Assembly (NCBI GenBank): GCA_041648155.1
Contig: JBAZPL010000086.1
Span: 1-10,824, forward strand
Reading direction: 5' to 3'
From: SSS58A sp041648155
GTDB lineage: Bacteria; Krumholzibacteriota; Krumholzibacteriia; Krumholzibacteriales; Krumholzibacteriaceae
DNA length: 10,824 nucleotides
Shown: positions 1-7,503 of the stretch, in pieces
Position numbering within the stretch: position 1 is the first letter of the stretch
Layout of the letters: each line of letters begins with the position of its first letter
The notes under the pieces: generated by a model
Told to the model about the DNA's origin: nothing
The model's database searches: none
The model's input: the letters and a program-made list of their open reading frames with translations, nothing else
Translations under genes and position numbers: made by a program

Positions 1-1072
1 TCGAAGCGATCTCGCGCGTATTCCGAACGATGCAATCGGCGATTCCCTCGAGCGGGCAGACCGCGTCGGCGAGTCCGTCCCCGATCACGCTGCCCGGCAT
101 TCCGAAAATGAGACTCGTTTCCCTGTCCTGGCAGAGCACCCTGCCTCCGTATCGGCGAATCGCCGCGCTTCCCGCCGCTCCGTCGCGTCCCATCCCCGTG
201 AGAACGACGCCGACGAGACGCTCCCGGAAGATCGGCGCAAACGACGTCATGGTAAAATCGATCGACGGGCACGCCGTGCGCTGGAGCGTGTTTTTGCCGA
301 GAAGCATGACGCAGGAACGTCCGTCCCGTTCCTCGAGAAAGAGATGCATCCCGCCCGGCGTGACGAGCGCGCGACCCGGCAGGATCGCGTCCCCCTCCTG
401 CGCCTCGCGGACCTCGATCTGCGAGCGGGCATCGAGCCGCTCCGCGAGGTAGCGCGTGAAATTCGGCGGCATATGCTGCACGATGACGATTCCCGCGGGG
501 AGATCGGCAGGCAGCCGCGGAATGATCTCCATGAGCGCCTGCGGTCCTCCCGTGCTCGCCCCGATCACGACGACCGAGCGCAGCGACGAGGTACAGGCTT
601 GACGCCGCTTCGCCCCGATCTCGATCCCGGCAGGCGCGAAACGTATCCGCCGCACGTCGATGGCGGCTGCCCACTTGATCTTCGCAACGAGCTCATCTGC
701 CGGAAACCCTTTCCCGCCGACCGTTTTCGCGATAAAATCGACGGCGCCGCATTCAAGACACGCAAGCGCGAGATTCGCCCCCTCGGCCGTGTAGCCGCTC
801 ACGATGATGACGGGCGTCGGCCATTCGCTCATGATGTACCGAAGCGTTTCGAGACCGTTCATATGCGGCATATCGAGGTCGAGGGTGACGCAGTCGGGCC
901 TGAGCTCCGCGACGCTCTTGAGAGCCGCGCGGCCGTCCGCGCAATTCCCGACAACCTTGATCCGGGGGTCGCTTTCGAGCGCTTTGACGATCATCGCCCG
1001 AATGAGAGGGGAATCCTCTCCGACAACGACCCTGATCTCGCGCCCGTGTTCGGCCTTCCGATGAGCGTCCAT
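1..1072 (-). CDS. cheB: Chemotaxis response regulator protein-glutamate methylesterase CheB (C-terminus cut by window edge)
   Basis: CheB removes methyl groups from receptor glutamates (and can deamidate glutamines) when phosphorylated by CheA, giving adaptation. I translated 357 codons. Residues about 12-130 are a receiver domain: acidic pocket E19-D20 in VVGEDSP, phospho-acceptor D65 in TLDLDMP, and K116 in DFIAKT. Residues about 165-350 are the methylesterase domain, with the catalytic triad visible as S173 (GASTGGPQ), H200 (QHMPPNFT) and D297 (LTGMGRDG). CheB proteins are usually about 350 residues, so only a few C-terminal residues should be missing. The ATG shares one base with the cheD stop (TGATG), and a GAGGAG Shine-Dalgarno (1081-1086) lies inside the end of cheD, 8 nt from the ATG. 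This suggests coupled translation as the last visible gene of the operon. Identification is very secure; the partner CheA is not in the window. Confidence 0.97.
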   Translation of the reverse strand, partial: MDAHRKAEHGREIRVVVGEDSPLIRAMIVKALESDPRIKVVGNCADGRAALKSVAELRPDCVTLDLDMPHMNGLETLRYIMSEWPTPVIIVSGYTAEGANLALACLECGAVDFIAKTVGGKGFPADELVAKIKWAAAIDVRRIRFAPAGIEIGAKRRQACTSSLRSVVVIGASTGGPQALMEIIPRLPADLPAGIVIVQHMPPNFTRYLAERLDARSQIEVREAQEGDAILPGRALVTPGGMHLFLEERDGRSCVMLLGKNTLQRTACPSIDFTMTSFAPIFRERLVGVVLTGMGRDGAAGSAAIRRYGGRVLCQDRETSLIFGMPGSVIGDGLADAVCPLEGIADCIVRNTREIAS

Positions 1073-1578
1073 CAATAGATCTCCTCGGTATCATTCACGC
1101 TCCGGACGAGAACGCTCCCGTCCGAAACGTCCAGAACGATCGTTCGCCCGGTCCGCCCCCCGACGCATTCGGCGAGGAGGGGAATCCCGAGCTCCTTCAA
1201 CACCTCGCGCGCCGCGACGATGTTCTCGTCTCCGATCTGGAGTATGCCGCGGCATCCCTCGAACCCGTCGAACATGCGCGCCCCCCCGAATATCTTCGCG
1301 ACGATCTTTTCCCGCCGCGCTCCCCACTGGAGCATCCTCTCGAGAAGAAGGGGGATCACGGAATCGACGAATTTCGCCCGGTTCATATTGTTTCTCACCC
1401 GTTCCCTACGCGGATGCATCGCATGCGCGAGCGCCCCGATTCGTGCCTCGGGATCGTGGAGCACGATGGCGAGGCACGACCCGAGCGCCATCGTCATGAT
1501 CCGCATCGGGGCTTGACCCACCCGTAACTGGGCCACGTCCACCTTGACCGCATGTTCGATCCCTTTACTAACCGCCAA
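1072..1578 (-). CDS. cheD: Chemoreceptor glutamine deamidase CheD
   Basis: CheD converts specific receptor glutamines to glutamates, making them methylatable by CheR; in other bacteria it is also controlled by CheC or CheY-P. The 168-residue protein has the family's usual length. The papain-like active site is visible as C35 in ALGSCLAIVL and H52 in GALAHAMHP; further family landmarks are KIFGGARMF (95-103), IGDEN (115-119) and GGRTGR (140-145). The start codon is TTG at 1576-1578, chosen because an AAAGGAG Shine-Dalgarno (1586-1592) lies 7 nt upstream and the reading frame covers the whole family length. The alternative is a GTG a few codons inside. With the TTG start the gene overlaps the end of cheW by 11 nt. 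No cheC is seen here. Confidence 0.95.
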   Translation of the reverse strand: MAVSKGIEHAVKVDVAQLRVGQAPMRIMTMALGSCLAIVLHDPEARIGALAHAMHPRRERVRNNMNRAKFVDSVIPLLLERMLQWGARREKIVAKIFGGARMFDGFEGCRGILQIGDENIVAAREVLKELGIPLLAECVGGRTGRTIVLDVSDGSVLVRSVNDTEEIY

Positions 1579-2068
1579 TCGCGAGCTCCTTTGCCATCAC
1601 GTCGTCGGGGATGAGTTTCTCGGAGTTGAGGCACACGACCATGCGGCCGGATACTTTCACGATGCCGGTCACGACGTCGGGACGCCCCTCGCTTTTCGCG
1701 AGATCGGGCGAAGCCTGCATCTCTTCCGTCTGAATCCTCGTCACCTCGAGAACCTCGTCGACGAAAAAGCCGAAGCTCCCGCGCGAGGCCTCCAGTATGA
1801 CCATTCTTCGCTTGCGCGGAGCGTCATTGCTCGCCGTGTGCGCAGTGCCGAGCAGCAGGTGCAGCTTCGCGACCGGTATGATCTCGCCGCGAAGGTTGAT
1901 GACTCCCTCGATATCCTTCCCCATGCCCGGAACGGGGAAAAGCTCGATCGGTCTCAGAATCTCGCGCACTTTCGACACGTAAACGCCGTAATACTCGGCG
2001 CCGAGACGAAACGTGACGAGCTGCACTCCTTTGCGGGACCGCTCATATGCTCTTTCGTACTTCTTCAT
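1568..2068 (-). CDS. cheW: Chemotaxis coupling protein CheW
   Basis: CheW is the cytoplasmic adaptor that links receptors to the kinase CheA in the chemosensory array. The 166-residue protein is a single CheW domain (about residues 14-155). The landmarks are VQLVTFRLGAEYYGV (15-29), VREILRP (34-40) and VINLRGEIIPV (56-66), in which R60 corresponds to an Arg important in E. coli CheW; GFFVDEVLEV follows. The ATG at 2066-2068 is preceded by AAGGGA 10 nt upstream and by an in-frame TGA at -2 codons, so the start is fixed. It lies 18 nt downstream of the MCP stop and overlaps the proposed cheD start. It is slightly longer at both ends than E. coli CheW (about 167 residues in total there as well), with nothing unusual. 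Confidence 0.95.
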   Translation of the reverse strand: MKKYERAYERSRKGVQLVTFRLGAEYYGVYVSKVREILRPIELFPVPGMGKDIEGVINLRGEIIPVAKLHLLLGTAHTASNDAPRKRRMVILEASRGSFGFFVDEVLEVTRIQTEEMQASPDLAKSEGRPDVVTGIVKVSGRMVVCLNSEKLIPDDVMAKELAIGG

Positions 2069-2086
2069 CGCTCATCATTCCCTTGC

Positions 2087-3478
2087 TCAGGCGCCCACCG
2101 TCTCCTCGACCCTTTCGGACGCGCCGACGTTGAACCTGCCCACGTGCTCGCGAAGCTGTATCGCCATATCGCTCAGCTTCTGGGCCGAGGAGGCAACGTC
2201 CTCCATGCTCGAGGTCATCTGCTCCATCGAGGCGGCCGTTTCCTGCGTAGCCGAGGCGTTCTTTTCGGCGGTCGACGAGATTTCGTCGATCGAGCCCGTG
2301 ACGTTCTTCATGCCGCGCGAAAGCTCCTTGGTCGCGGCGGAGATCCGGCGCGCCATGTCGGACGAGCTGCGAAGCACCTCGACGATCTCGTCGAGAGACT
2401 GCCCCGTCCGCGTGATGACTTCCTTGCCTTCCGTAACCTCTTTCGCGCCGAGCTCGATGCTCTTGACGGCCGTACGCGTTTCCTCCTGCGTCTGCCGGAT
2501 GAGCGTGGCGATCTCCTCCGCGGCGCGCGCGCTTCCCTCGGCGAGCTTGCGCACCTCGTCGGCCACGACCGCGAATCCCGCACCCGCCTCGCCGGCCCGA
2601 GCCGCCTCGATGGCGGCGTTCAGGGCAAGCAGGTTCGTCTGGTCCGCGATATCGGTGATGACGTCGACGATCTCGTCGATCTGGCTCGAACGCTCGCCGA
2701 GATGGCGTATGATCTCGGCCGATTCCTGGATGACGTTGTAAATCTTGTTGATCTTCTCGACCGCTTCCTTCGCGGAGTCGCCGCCCCGCGCCGCGGTCTC
2801 CGAAGCGTTCGTCGCGGCGGAGGCCGCGAGCTCGGCGCTGTTGGCCACCTGCTTCACCGACCGCTCCATATTGCGTATCTCCTTGATCATCTCGTCGACC
2901 TTGCGCGCCTGCACGTCAGTCGATTTCGCGATGTTCTGCACGGTCGTCGACGTCTCCTCGGTGATCGAGTTCATCTGCTCGGTCGCGGCCGAGAGGTTCT
3001 GCGCGGAGAAATTCACCTTATCGGCGGTCGTTCTGATCATCTTGATGATGCCCGCGATGTTCGAATAGAGCTCGTTCAGCGCGAAGCCGAGCTTTCCGAG
3101 CTCGTCGTCGGACCTGATGTCGACCGTGGTGGTAAGATCCCCCGCATTGTTCGCGAGCGCGCGGCTCGCCATGAGAAGCTGGGCCATGGGCCGCTTCAGC
3201 ACAACGTACGCGAGCATGCAGAAAAGCGCGAAGCCGGCGAGCAGCGTGATGCCCGTGATCGAAAGGGCGCGCCACCGGAGATAGTTGAGCGCCTGTTCCC
3301 GATGCAGCTGCCCGGATACGAGCTTTGAGCCGTTCGACACCGACGCCATCTTTTCGAACGCGCGCCCCGAGAAATGCATGAACGCGACGTAGTTCATGAG
3401 GAAGATGCAGAGAATGACGAGCGCCATCGCGCTGAACAGCTTCATGCTGATGCTGTTTCCGTGCATACTGAATTTCAT
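2087..3478 (-). CDS. Methyl-accepting chemotaxis protein with a minimal periplasmic loop
   Basis: This is a membrane chemoreceptor that would control CheA through CheW. Order in the 463 residues: transmembrane helix 1 (about 12-36), a loop of only about 35 residues (37-70) that is too small for a dCache, four-helix or other known sensor domain, transmembrane helix 2 (about 71-94), a HAMP domain (about 95-147), then a long coiled-coil signalling domain. The CheA/CheW-binding hairpin tip is the classical one (DQTNLLALNAAIEAARAGE, 279-297, followed by GFAVVADEVRKLAE, 301-314). Glu/Gln-rich segments suitable for methylation flank it (around 165-180 and 400-425). There is no C-terminal NWETF-type tether for CheR or CheB. 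An AAGGAGG Shine-Dalgarno (3485-3491), overlapping the cheR stop, lies 6 nt from the ATG. The ligand cannot be predicted; sensing may be membrane-based or through a partner. Confidence 0.94.
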   Translation of the reverse strand: MKFSMHGNSISMKLFSAMALVILCIFLMNYVAFMHFSGRAFEKMASVSNGSKLVSGQLHREQALNYLRWRALSITGITLLAGFALFCMLAYVVLKRPMAQLLMASRALANNAGDLTTTVDIRSDDELGKLGFALNELYSNIAGIIKMIRTTADKVNFSAQNLSAATEQMNSITEETSTTVQNIAKSTDVQARKVDEMIKEIRNMERSVKQVANSAELAASAATNASETAARGGDSAKEAVEKINKIYNVIQESAEIIRHLGERSSQIDEIVDVITDIADQTNLLALNAAIEAARAGEAGAGFAVVADEVRKLAEGSARAAEEIATLIRQTQEETRTAVKSIELGAKEVTEGKEVITRTGQSLDEIVEVLRSSSDMARRISAATKELSRGMKNVTGSIDEISSTAEKNASATQETAASMEQMTSSMEDVASSAQKLSDMAIQLREHVGRFNVGASERVEETVGA

Positions 3479-3490
3479 CTTCTCCCTCCT

Positions 3491-4321
3491 TCAGGAGTCG
3501 CGGAGGACGATTTTCCGGTAAACCTTGTTCCGCGGATCGACGAGTTCGTAACATGCGAGAGCCGATCCCATGACGGCCTCGCTCTTGCCGAGAATAAGCA
3601 TCCCTTGATCTCCGAGGGCCGCGTGAAAACGTTTGAGAACGTCGTTGCGCACGGCATTATCGAAATGGATGAGCACGTTCCGGCACACGACAAGGTCGAG
3701 GAGCGAAAAGGGGGACGGCGAGAAGAGGTCGTGGACCGAGAATTTCACGCACCGTTGCACGTCTGAAACGACGCGATACTCCGGCCCCTTCGCTTCGAAA
3801 TATTTCCGCCTGACCTCCCCGGGGACGTTTTCGACCTTGCGGGCCGCATAGACTCCCTCGCGCGCGACCGCGTATGCCTCTTTCGACACATCGGTGCCGT
3901 ACACCTCGATCGCGAGATCGATGCCGTTGGTTCGAAGGTGCCGCAGGATGAGAATGGCGAGACTGTATGCCTCCTCGCCCGTCGAGCAGCCGGCGCTCCA
4001 AACACGGATCGTTCGCGACGGCGAATGAAGCTTCCTCGAAACGATCGCCGGCAGGATATCCTTCGCGACGGCGTCGAATACTTCGGCATCCCGGAAAAAT
4101 TCGGTGACATGAATCGTAACGGTATCGAGGAGTTGTTCGATCTCCCTCGGATCGCCCGTGAGATAGGTCATGTAATCATCCAGTGTGGCGAGCTTCAGGA
4201 TCGACATCCTGAGCGCCACCCTGCGCTGGAGACACGAAAGGCGATAATTCGAGAAATCCTTCCCGAACTTCTTCTGTAGATTGGCGAGAAGCTCGCCCAT
4301 GCTCATCTGAACAAGAGCCAT
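3491..4321 (-). CDS. cheR: Chemotaxis protein-glutamate O-methyltransferase CheR
   Basis: CheR transfers methyl groups from S-adenosylmethionine to receptor glutamates. With the start I chose it has 276 residues, the normal family size. An N-terminal helical domain (about 8-75) ends in the conserved TEFFRD (73-78). The Rossmann-type SAM domain follows with RVWSAGCSTGEEAYSLA (106-122), the YGTDVS strand-acid motif (141-146) and VVCRNVLIHF (211-220). There is no TPR extension. The ATG at 4319-4321 has AGGAG (4327-4331) 5 nt upstream. The frame stays open to 4519, but that extension is low-complexity Arg/Gly/Pro sequence without family similarity, so I reject it. It is the first gene of the chemotaxis operon, followed after 12 nt by the MCP. 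Confidence 0.96.
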   Translation of the reverse strand: MALVQMSMGELLANLQKKFGKDFSNYRLSCLQRRVALRMSILKLATLDDYMTYLTGDPREIEQLLDTVTIHVTEFFRDAEVFDAVAKDILPAIVSRKLHSPSRTIRVWSAGCSTGEEAYSLAILILRHLRTNGIDLAIEVYGTDVSKEAYAVAREGVYAARKVENVPGEVRRKYFEAKGPEYRVVSDVQRCVKFSVHDLFSPSPFSLLDLVVCRNVLIHFDNAVRNDVLKRFHAALGDQGMLILGKSEAVMGSALACYELVDPRNKVYRKIVLRDS

Positions 4322-4670
4322 CGTCACTCCTGATCCCCGCGTTAGAGAACGAATGCGCCCCCTCGGCGGGGTGTTCCCGCTTCGCAAGGCAACTTTTGAT
4401 TCGGTGTCCTCGGTCCCGCCCCGGCGGCGGCGACCGATGTCGGGAATCGGATTTGCAATTGCTATACCACACAGGGACGAAGGTCCAGTTGGGGGCCCGG
4501 GATGCGAGGGCCATGGCAAGAGTCGGCCTATAACTTATTAATACAATGAGTTACACCAATCAAAGAACTTCGGGTTGCAGAAAGAAACGGATGGGGACAA
4601 CGCGTAAGTATGGCGGACTTTGCACCGCTCCGTTCGCTTTTTGCAATGGAACCGAGAGAAGGAGAATGCC
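4322..4670. promoter_or_regulatory. Divergent intergenic region between cheR and the phzF-like gene
   Basis: This 349-nt stretch holds no convincing gene and must contain the start signals of the chemotaxis operon (leftward) and of the PhzF-like gene (rightward). It is GC-rich except for an AT-rich island at 4528-4560. On the minus strand TGGTATAGC (4462-4470) looks like an extended -10 element, about 140 nt upstream of the cheR ATG, without a good -35. On the plus strand TATAAC, TATTAA and TACAAT in the island are possible -10 hexamers, none with a strong -35. A 5-bp dyad TAACT/AGTTA (4531-4535 and 4549-4553) frames the island. The individual promoter assignments are weak. Confidence 0.4.
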
Positions 4671-5657
4671 ATGCAGAACTTTGTGATGAAGCATGTCGAC
4701 GTATTCACGACGAATCCCTTCAGCGGCAATCCGGCCGGCGTCATAACCGAGGCGGACTCGCTCTCGAGTGAAATGATGCTCGCGATCGCGGGGGAGATGA
4801 ATCTCTCGGAGACGACGTTCGTCACGCTCCCCTCAACCGACGAAGCGCTTTTCAGGATCCGCTTCTTTACGCCGAGCGAGGAAGTGAGCCTGAGCGGCCA
4901 TGCGATCATCGCATCCTGCTACGCGCTCATCGAGGACGGGAGAATACCTCTCGAGGACGGCGTGACGAAAGCCCTCTTCGAGACGAAGGCAGGCCTCATC
5001 CAACTCGATATCCATTTCAGGCGCGGCGCGACGGCAGTTTCCTCGAGCGACGGCGCCGTCCTCGCGATAAACGGCAAGGATGCCGGCGTCCTCGAGAAGA
5101 TCATGCTCCATCAGGCCGTCAAGCAGTATCGCCCCTCGAACATCACCGCGCGGGAAGTCGCGAAGATCCTCGGTTTCGACGTGGCGGAAATCCAGAGGAC
5201 GGGACTGCCGCTCGAAATCATCTCGACGGGATTCGAACAGCTCATGATTCCCGTCCTTCACAAGGAGACGATCCACGACATGAATCCCGACCTCATCAAG
5301 CTCGGACTGATAAACCGCACGTACGGCATACAGACGAACCACGTCTTCGCCGTCGACACATATTCGGCCGACTGCGTCGCTTACATGCGGCACTTCGCGC
5401 CGGCTCTCGGCATGTGGGAGGATCCCGCCTCGGGAACGGCGGCGGCCGGTCTCATCTCCTATCTCCTGCGCCACGGCGTCGTCACGTCGGGAAACATGAT
5501 CATCGAGCAAGGTAAGGAGATCGACAGCCTCGCGCGGATTCTCGTCGAGACCGCGGATTCCGAGGACCCGACGAGCGCGATGCGAATCGGCGGTCTCGCC
5601 GTGACGTCGATCACGCGCAGGATCGGCATCGAGAACGGGGCACTCGTCGTTTCATGA
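4671..5657 (+). CDS. PhzF-family isomerase/epimerase-like protein
   Basis: PhzF-fold proteins resemble diaminopimelate epimerase; the characterised phenazine enzyme isomerises trans-2,3-dihydro-3-hydroxyanthranilate, but most homologues have unknown substrates. The 328 residues show both halves of the fold: VDVFTTNPFSGNPAGV near the N-terminus (9-24), NLSET with E47 at the position of the catalytic Glu of PhzF, FFTPSEEVSLSGHA (65-78), and in the second half EDPASGTAAAGLISYLL (250-266). The ATG at 4671 is chosen over an in-frame one at 4620 because AAGGAG (4659-4664) lies 6 nt upstream and the family homology starts there. It is a lone plus-strand gene: divergent from cheR and ending 6 nt from the convergent end of the histidine kinase. 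No phenazine genes are seen, so phenazine synthesis is not implied. The family is secure, the substrate unknown. Confidence 0.92.
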   Translation: MQNFVMKHVDVFTTNPFSGNPAGVITEADSLSSEMMLAIAGEMNLSETTFVTLPSTDEALFRIRFFTPSEEVSLSGHAIIASCYALIEDGRIPLEDGVTKALFETKAGLIQLDIHFRRGATAVSSSDGAVLAINGKDAGVLEKIMLHQAVKQYRPSNITAREVAKILGFDVAEIQRTGLPLEIISTGFEQLMIPVLHKETIHDMNPDLIKLGLINRTYGIQTNHVFAVDTYSADCVAYMRHFAPALGMWEDPASGTAAAGLISYLLRHGVVTSGNMIIEQGKEIDSLARILVETADSEDPTSAMRIGGLAVTSITRRIGIENGALVVS

Positions 5658-5663
5658 GGAAAA

Positions 5664-7340
5664 TCACTTCGGGAGCGAGAAGAAGAAGGTCGAGCCGGCG
5701 CCCTTTTCGCTCGTGACCCATACCTTGCCGCCGTGGAGCTCGACATAGTGCTTCACGAGCTTGAGGCCGATGCCGAGGCCGTCCTTCTCGCGCGAGGACC
5801 CTCCGTCAAGCTGCATGAATTTCTCGAAAAGCTCGGGGATATCCTGCGTATCGATACCGGGACCATGGTCCCGCACCGAAACGACGACTTCCTTCTCCGA
5901 GTTCCGTGAGGAGATCGTGACCGAATCCCCCGCTCCGCTGAACTTGACGGCGTTCGTGAGAAGGTTTACGCATGCCTGTCTGATCCGGAGCGGATCGAAG
6001 TTGATGATGGGAATGGTCTCATCGAGATCCGTAAGCAGCGTGACGCGGCTCTGCACCGCGAACGCCTCCGCGATCTTCGTCGATATCTTGACGACGTCGT
6101 TGAGACTCGCCTCCCCCCGGTGGAGCATGGCCTGCGAAACCTCGACGCGGGAGAGATCGAGGAGATCGTTGATAAGCCCGAGAAGCTTGTTCGAATGAGC
6201 CTCGATCACGCGCAGAAACTCCGTCCGCGTCTCGGAATCGATCGTCTGGTCCCGGTCATCGATGAGCGTGTCCGTGTACGCCATGATGATCGAAAGGGGC
6301 GTTCGGAGCTCGTGGCTTATACGTCCGAGAAACTCGTTCTTGAGATCGTCGAGCTCGCGGAGCTTCTTGTTGATGGCCATGAGCTCGGCGTTCTGATCGG
6401 TTATCCGCTCCTTGAGCAGCGTCTCCTCGGTGATGTCGTGCGCGATGACGAGAACGTAGGGATGCTCCTTGATCCTGATGACCGATGCGCTGAGGCTCAT
6501 GAACACGGTCTCGCCGTTTTTCTTGACGAACGGCATCTCGAAAGCTCTGGTGATCTCTCCCTTGAGAATCCCGCAGAACATCCCCTTCGCCGCCTCGCGG
6601 CGCTTGGGATGCATCAACTCGTAGAACTCATGCCCGACGATTTCCTCGCGCGTGTATCCGTAATCTTCAAGAAGCGCCCGGTTGATCTCGACGCATTCCC
6701 CCGCGGAGTTCAGGAGCGCGATGACCTCCCGGGAATTGTTCATGAGGTGCCCGTACTTCTCGCCGAGGTTCTCGAGCTCCGCGAGAAGCTGGCATTTTTC
6801 GATCGCGATGGAGGTGAGGTTGCTGAACCGCACGAGAAGATCGAGGTCGAAATCGGTAAAATGATTGAGACCGTAGCTTCCCACATTCACCGTGCCGATG
6901 AGGTCTCCCTTCGCCAGGAGGGGAACGACGACGTCCGATTTGAGGGAATCCTCTTTCATGATCTCGCGGAACCGCTTGTCGGCTGGGATGTTTCCGCGCA
7001 CGACCGGTTTCTTGTGGATCGCGACCCATCCGACGAGGTTACCCTCATCGAGCGGCACATAACGTCCTTCCCCCGTTTGCCCGCCCGACCTGCGCCAGAC
7101 GTGCCGGATGAACAGGCCGTTTTTTTCCCTCTCGTAAATGGCGACGCACCCGATGTCGTAGTCGATGACCTTCGAGAGCTCTTTCGATATGATCGAGAGA
7201 ATCTGATTGAGATCGTTCCGGGAGTTGATGACGCTCGCGATCTCCATGACCGCCGCGAGCTGCCGCTCCTCGTCTGTCCGGTCGCGGCAGACGTCGCAAT
7301 GGACGAACGAGGAATCGGTTTCTTTGAAAGAATTATCCAA
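5664..7340 (-). CDS. Soluble GAF-PAS sensor histidine kinase
   Basis: This is a cytoplasmic two-component kinase with no transmembrane segment in 558 residues. Order: a short N-terminal segment with HCDVC (H14, C15, C18); a GAF domain (about 30-185); a PAS domain (about 197-310; NNSREVIALLNSAGECVEIN near its start); a short coiled linker (311-333); a HisKA domain with the phospho-acceptor H343 in FLGRISHELRTPLS; and a HATPase_c domain with N463 (N box, NLLTNAVKFS), DHGPGID (491-497) and GLGIGLKLV (521-529). The start is TTG at 7338-7340, with GGAG 5 nt upstream (7346-7349) and an in-frame stop 14 codons before; no ATG or GTG is available. No response regulator is adjacent, so it is an orphan here. 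It follows tnaA after 163 nt on the same strand and may be a separate unit. The signal is unknown. Confidence 0.93.
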   Translation of the reverse strand: MDNSFKETDSSFVHCDVCRDRTDEERQLAAVMEIASVINSRNDLNQILSIISKELSKVIDYDIGCVAIYEREKNGLFIRHVWRRSGGQTGEGRYVPLDEGNLVGWVAIHKKPVVRGNIPADKRFREIMKEDSLKSDVVVPLLAKGDLIGTVNVGSYGLNHFTDFDLDLLVRFSNLTSIAIEKCQLLAELENLGEKYGHLMNNSREVIALLNSAGECVEINRALLEDYGYTREEIVGHEFYELMHPKRREAAKGMFCGILKGEITRAFEMPFVKKNGETVFMSLSASVIRIKEHPYVLVIAHDITEETLLKERITDQNAELMAINKKLRELDDLKNEFLGRISHELRTPLSIIMAYTDTLIDDRDQTIDSETRTEFLRVIEAHSNKLLGLINDLLDLSRVEVSQAMLHRGEASLNDVVKISTKIAEAFAVQSRVTLLTDLDETIPIINFDPLRIRQACVNLLTNAVKFSGAGDSVTISSRNSEKEVVVSVRDHGPGIDTQDIPELFEKFMQLDGGSSREKDGLGIGLKLVKHYVELHGGKVWVTSEKGAGSTFFFSLPK

Positions 7341-7503
7341 AGCTGCTCCAAGAGCTTCGCGGTTTCGGCCATGAATCGTTGTTCAGCCCGTGCGCGCCGC
7401 GCCCCTGCACGGCCAGGCACATCCGCGACTTGCAGGAACTATTCCACTTTCGCGGGAATCGCACTAAGAAACGCAGGGGGCGGCGGCCGTGAAGATCCGA
7501 TCC
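7341..7503 (-). promoter_or_regulatory. Gap between tnaA and histidine kinase with a weak sigma54-like match and an inverted repeat
   Basis: No gene is convincing in this 163-nt gap. On the minus strand TGGAATAGTTCCTGCA (7431-7446) has the GG-N10-GC spacing of a sigma54 promoter and matches most of the TGGCAC-N5-TTGCA consensus, about 90 nt upstream of the kinase start. Downstream of it, CCGTGC/GCACGG arms (7388-7393 and 7407-7412) can form a 6-bp stem with a 13-nt loop. No U-rich terminator follows tnaA, so readthrough into the kinase gene is possible. Short matches of this kind arise often by chance. Confidence 0.25.

Noticed and set aside
1544..3328. Long plus-strand open frame (about 594 codons) opposite cheW and the MCP
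   Set aside because: It is antisense to two clear family genes; its His/Arg/Asp/Leu-rich product has no domain and reflects the codon bias of GC-rich DNA.
4349..4372. GC hairpin (CCCC/GGGG) upstream of cheR as a terminator
   Set aside because: Very short stem with no T tract on either strand; common by chance in GC-rich DNA.
4322..4519. Longer N-terminus for cheR starting at 4519
   Set aside because: The added residues look non-coding, while the ATG at 4321 has a good Shine-Dalgarno and matches the family start.
5658..5663. Bidirectional terminator between the convergent PhzF-like and kinase genes
   Set aside because: Only 6 nt separate the two stops and no hairpin with a T tract is visible there.
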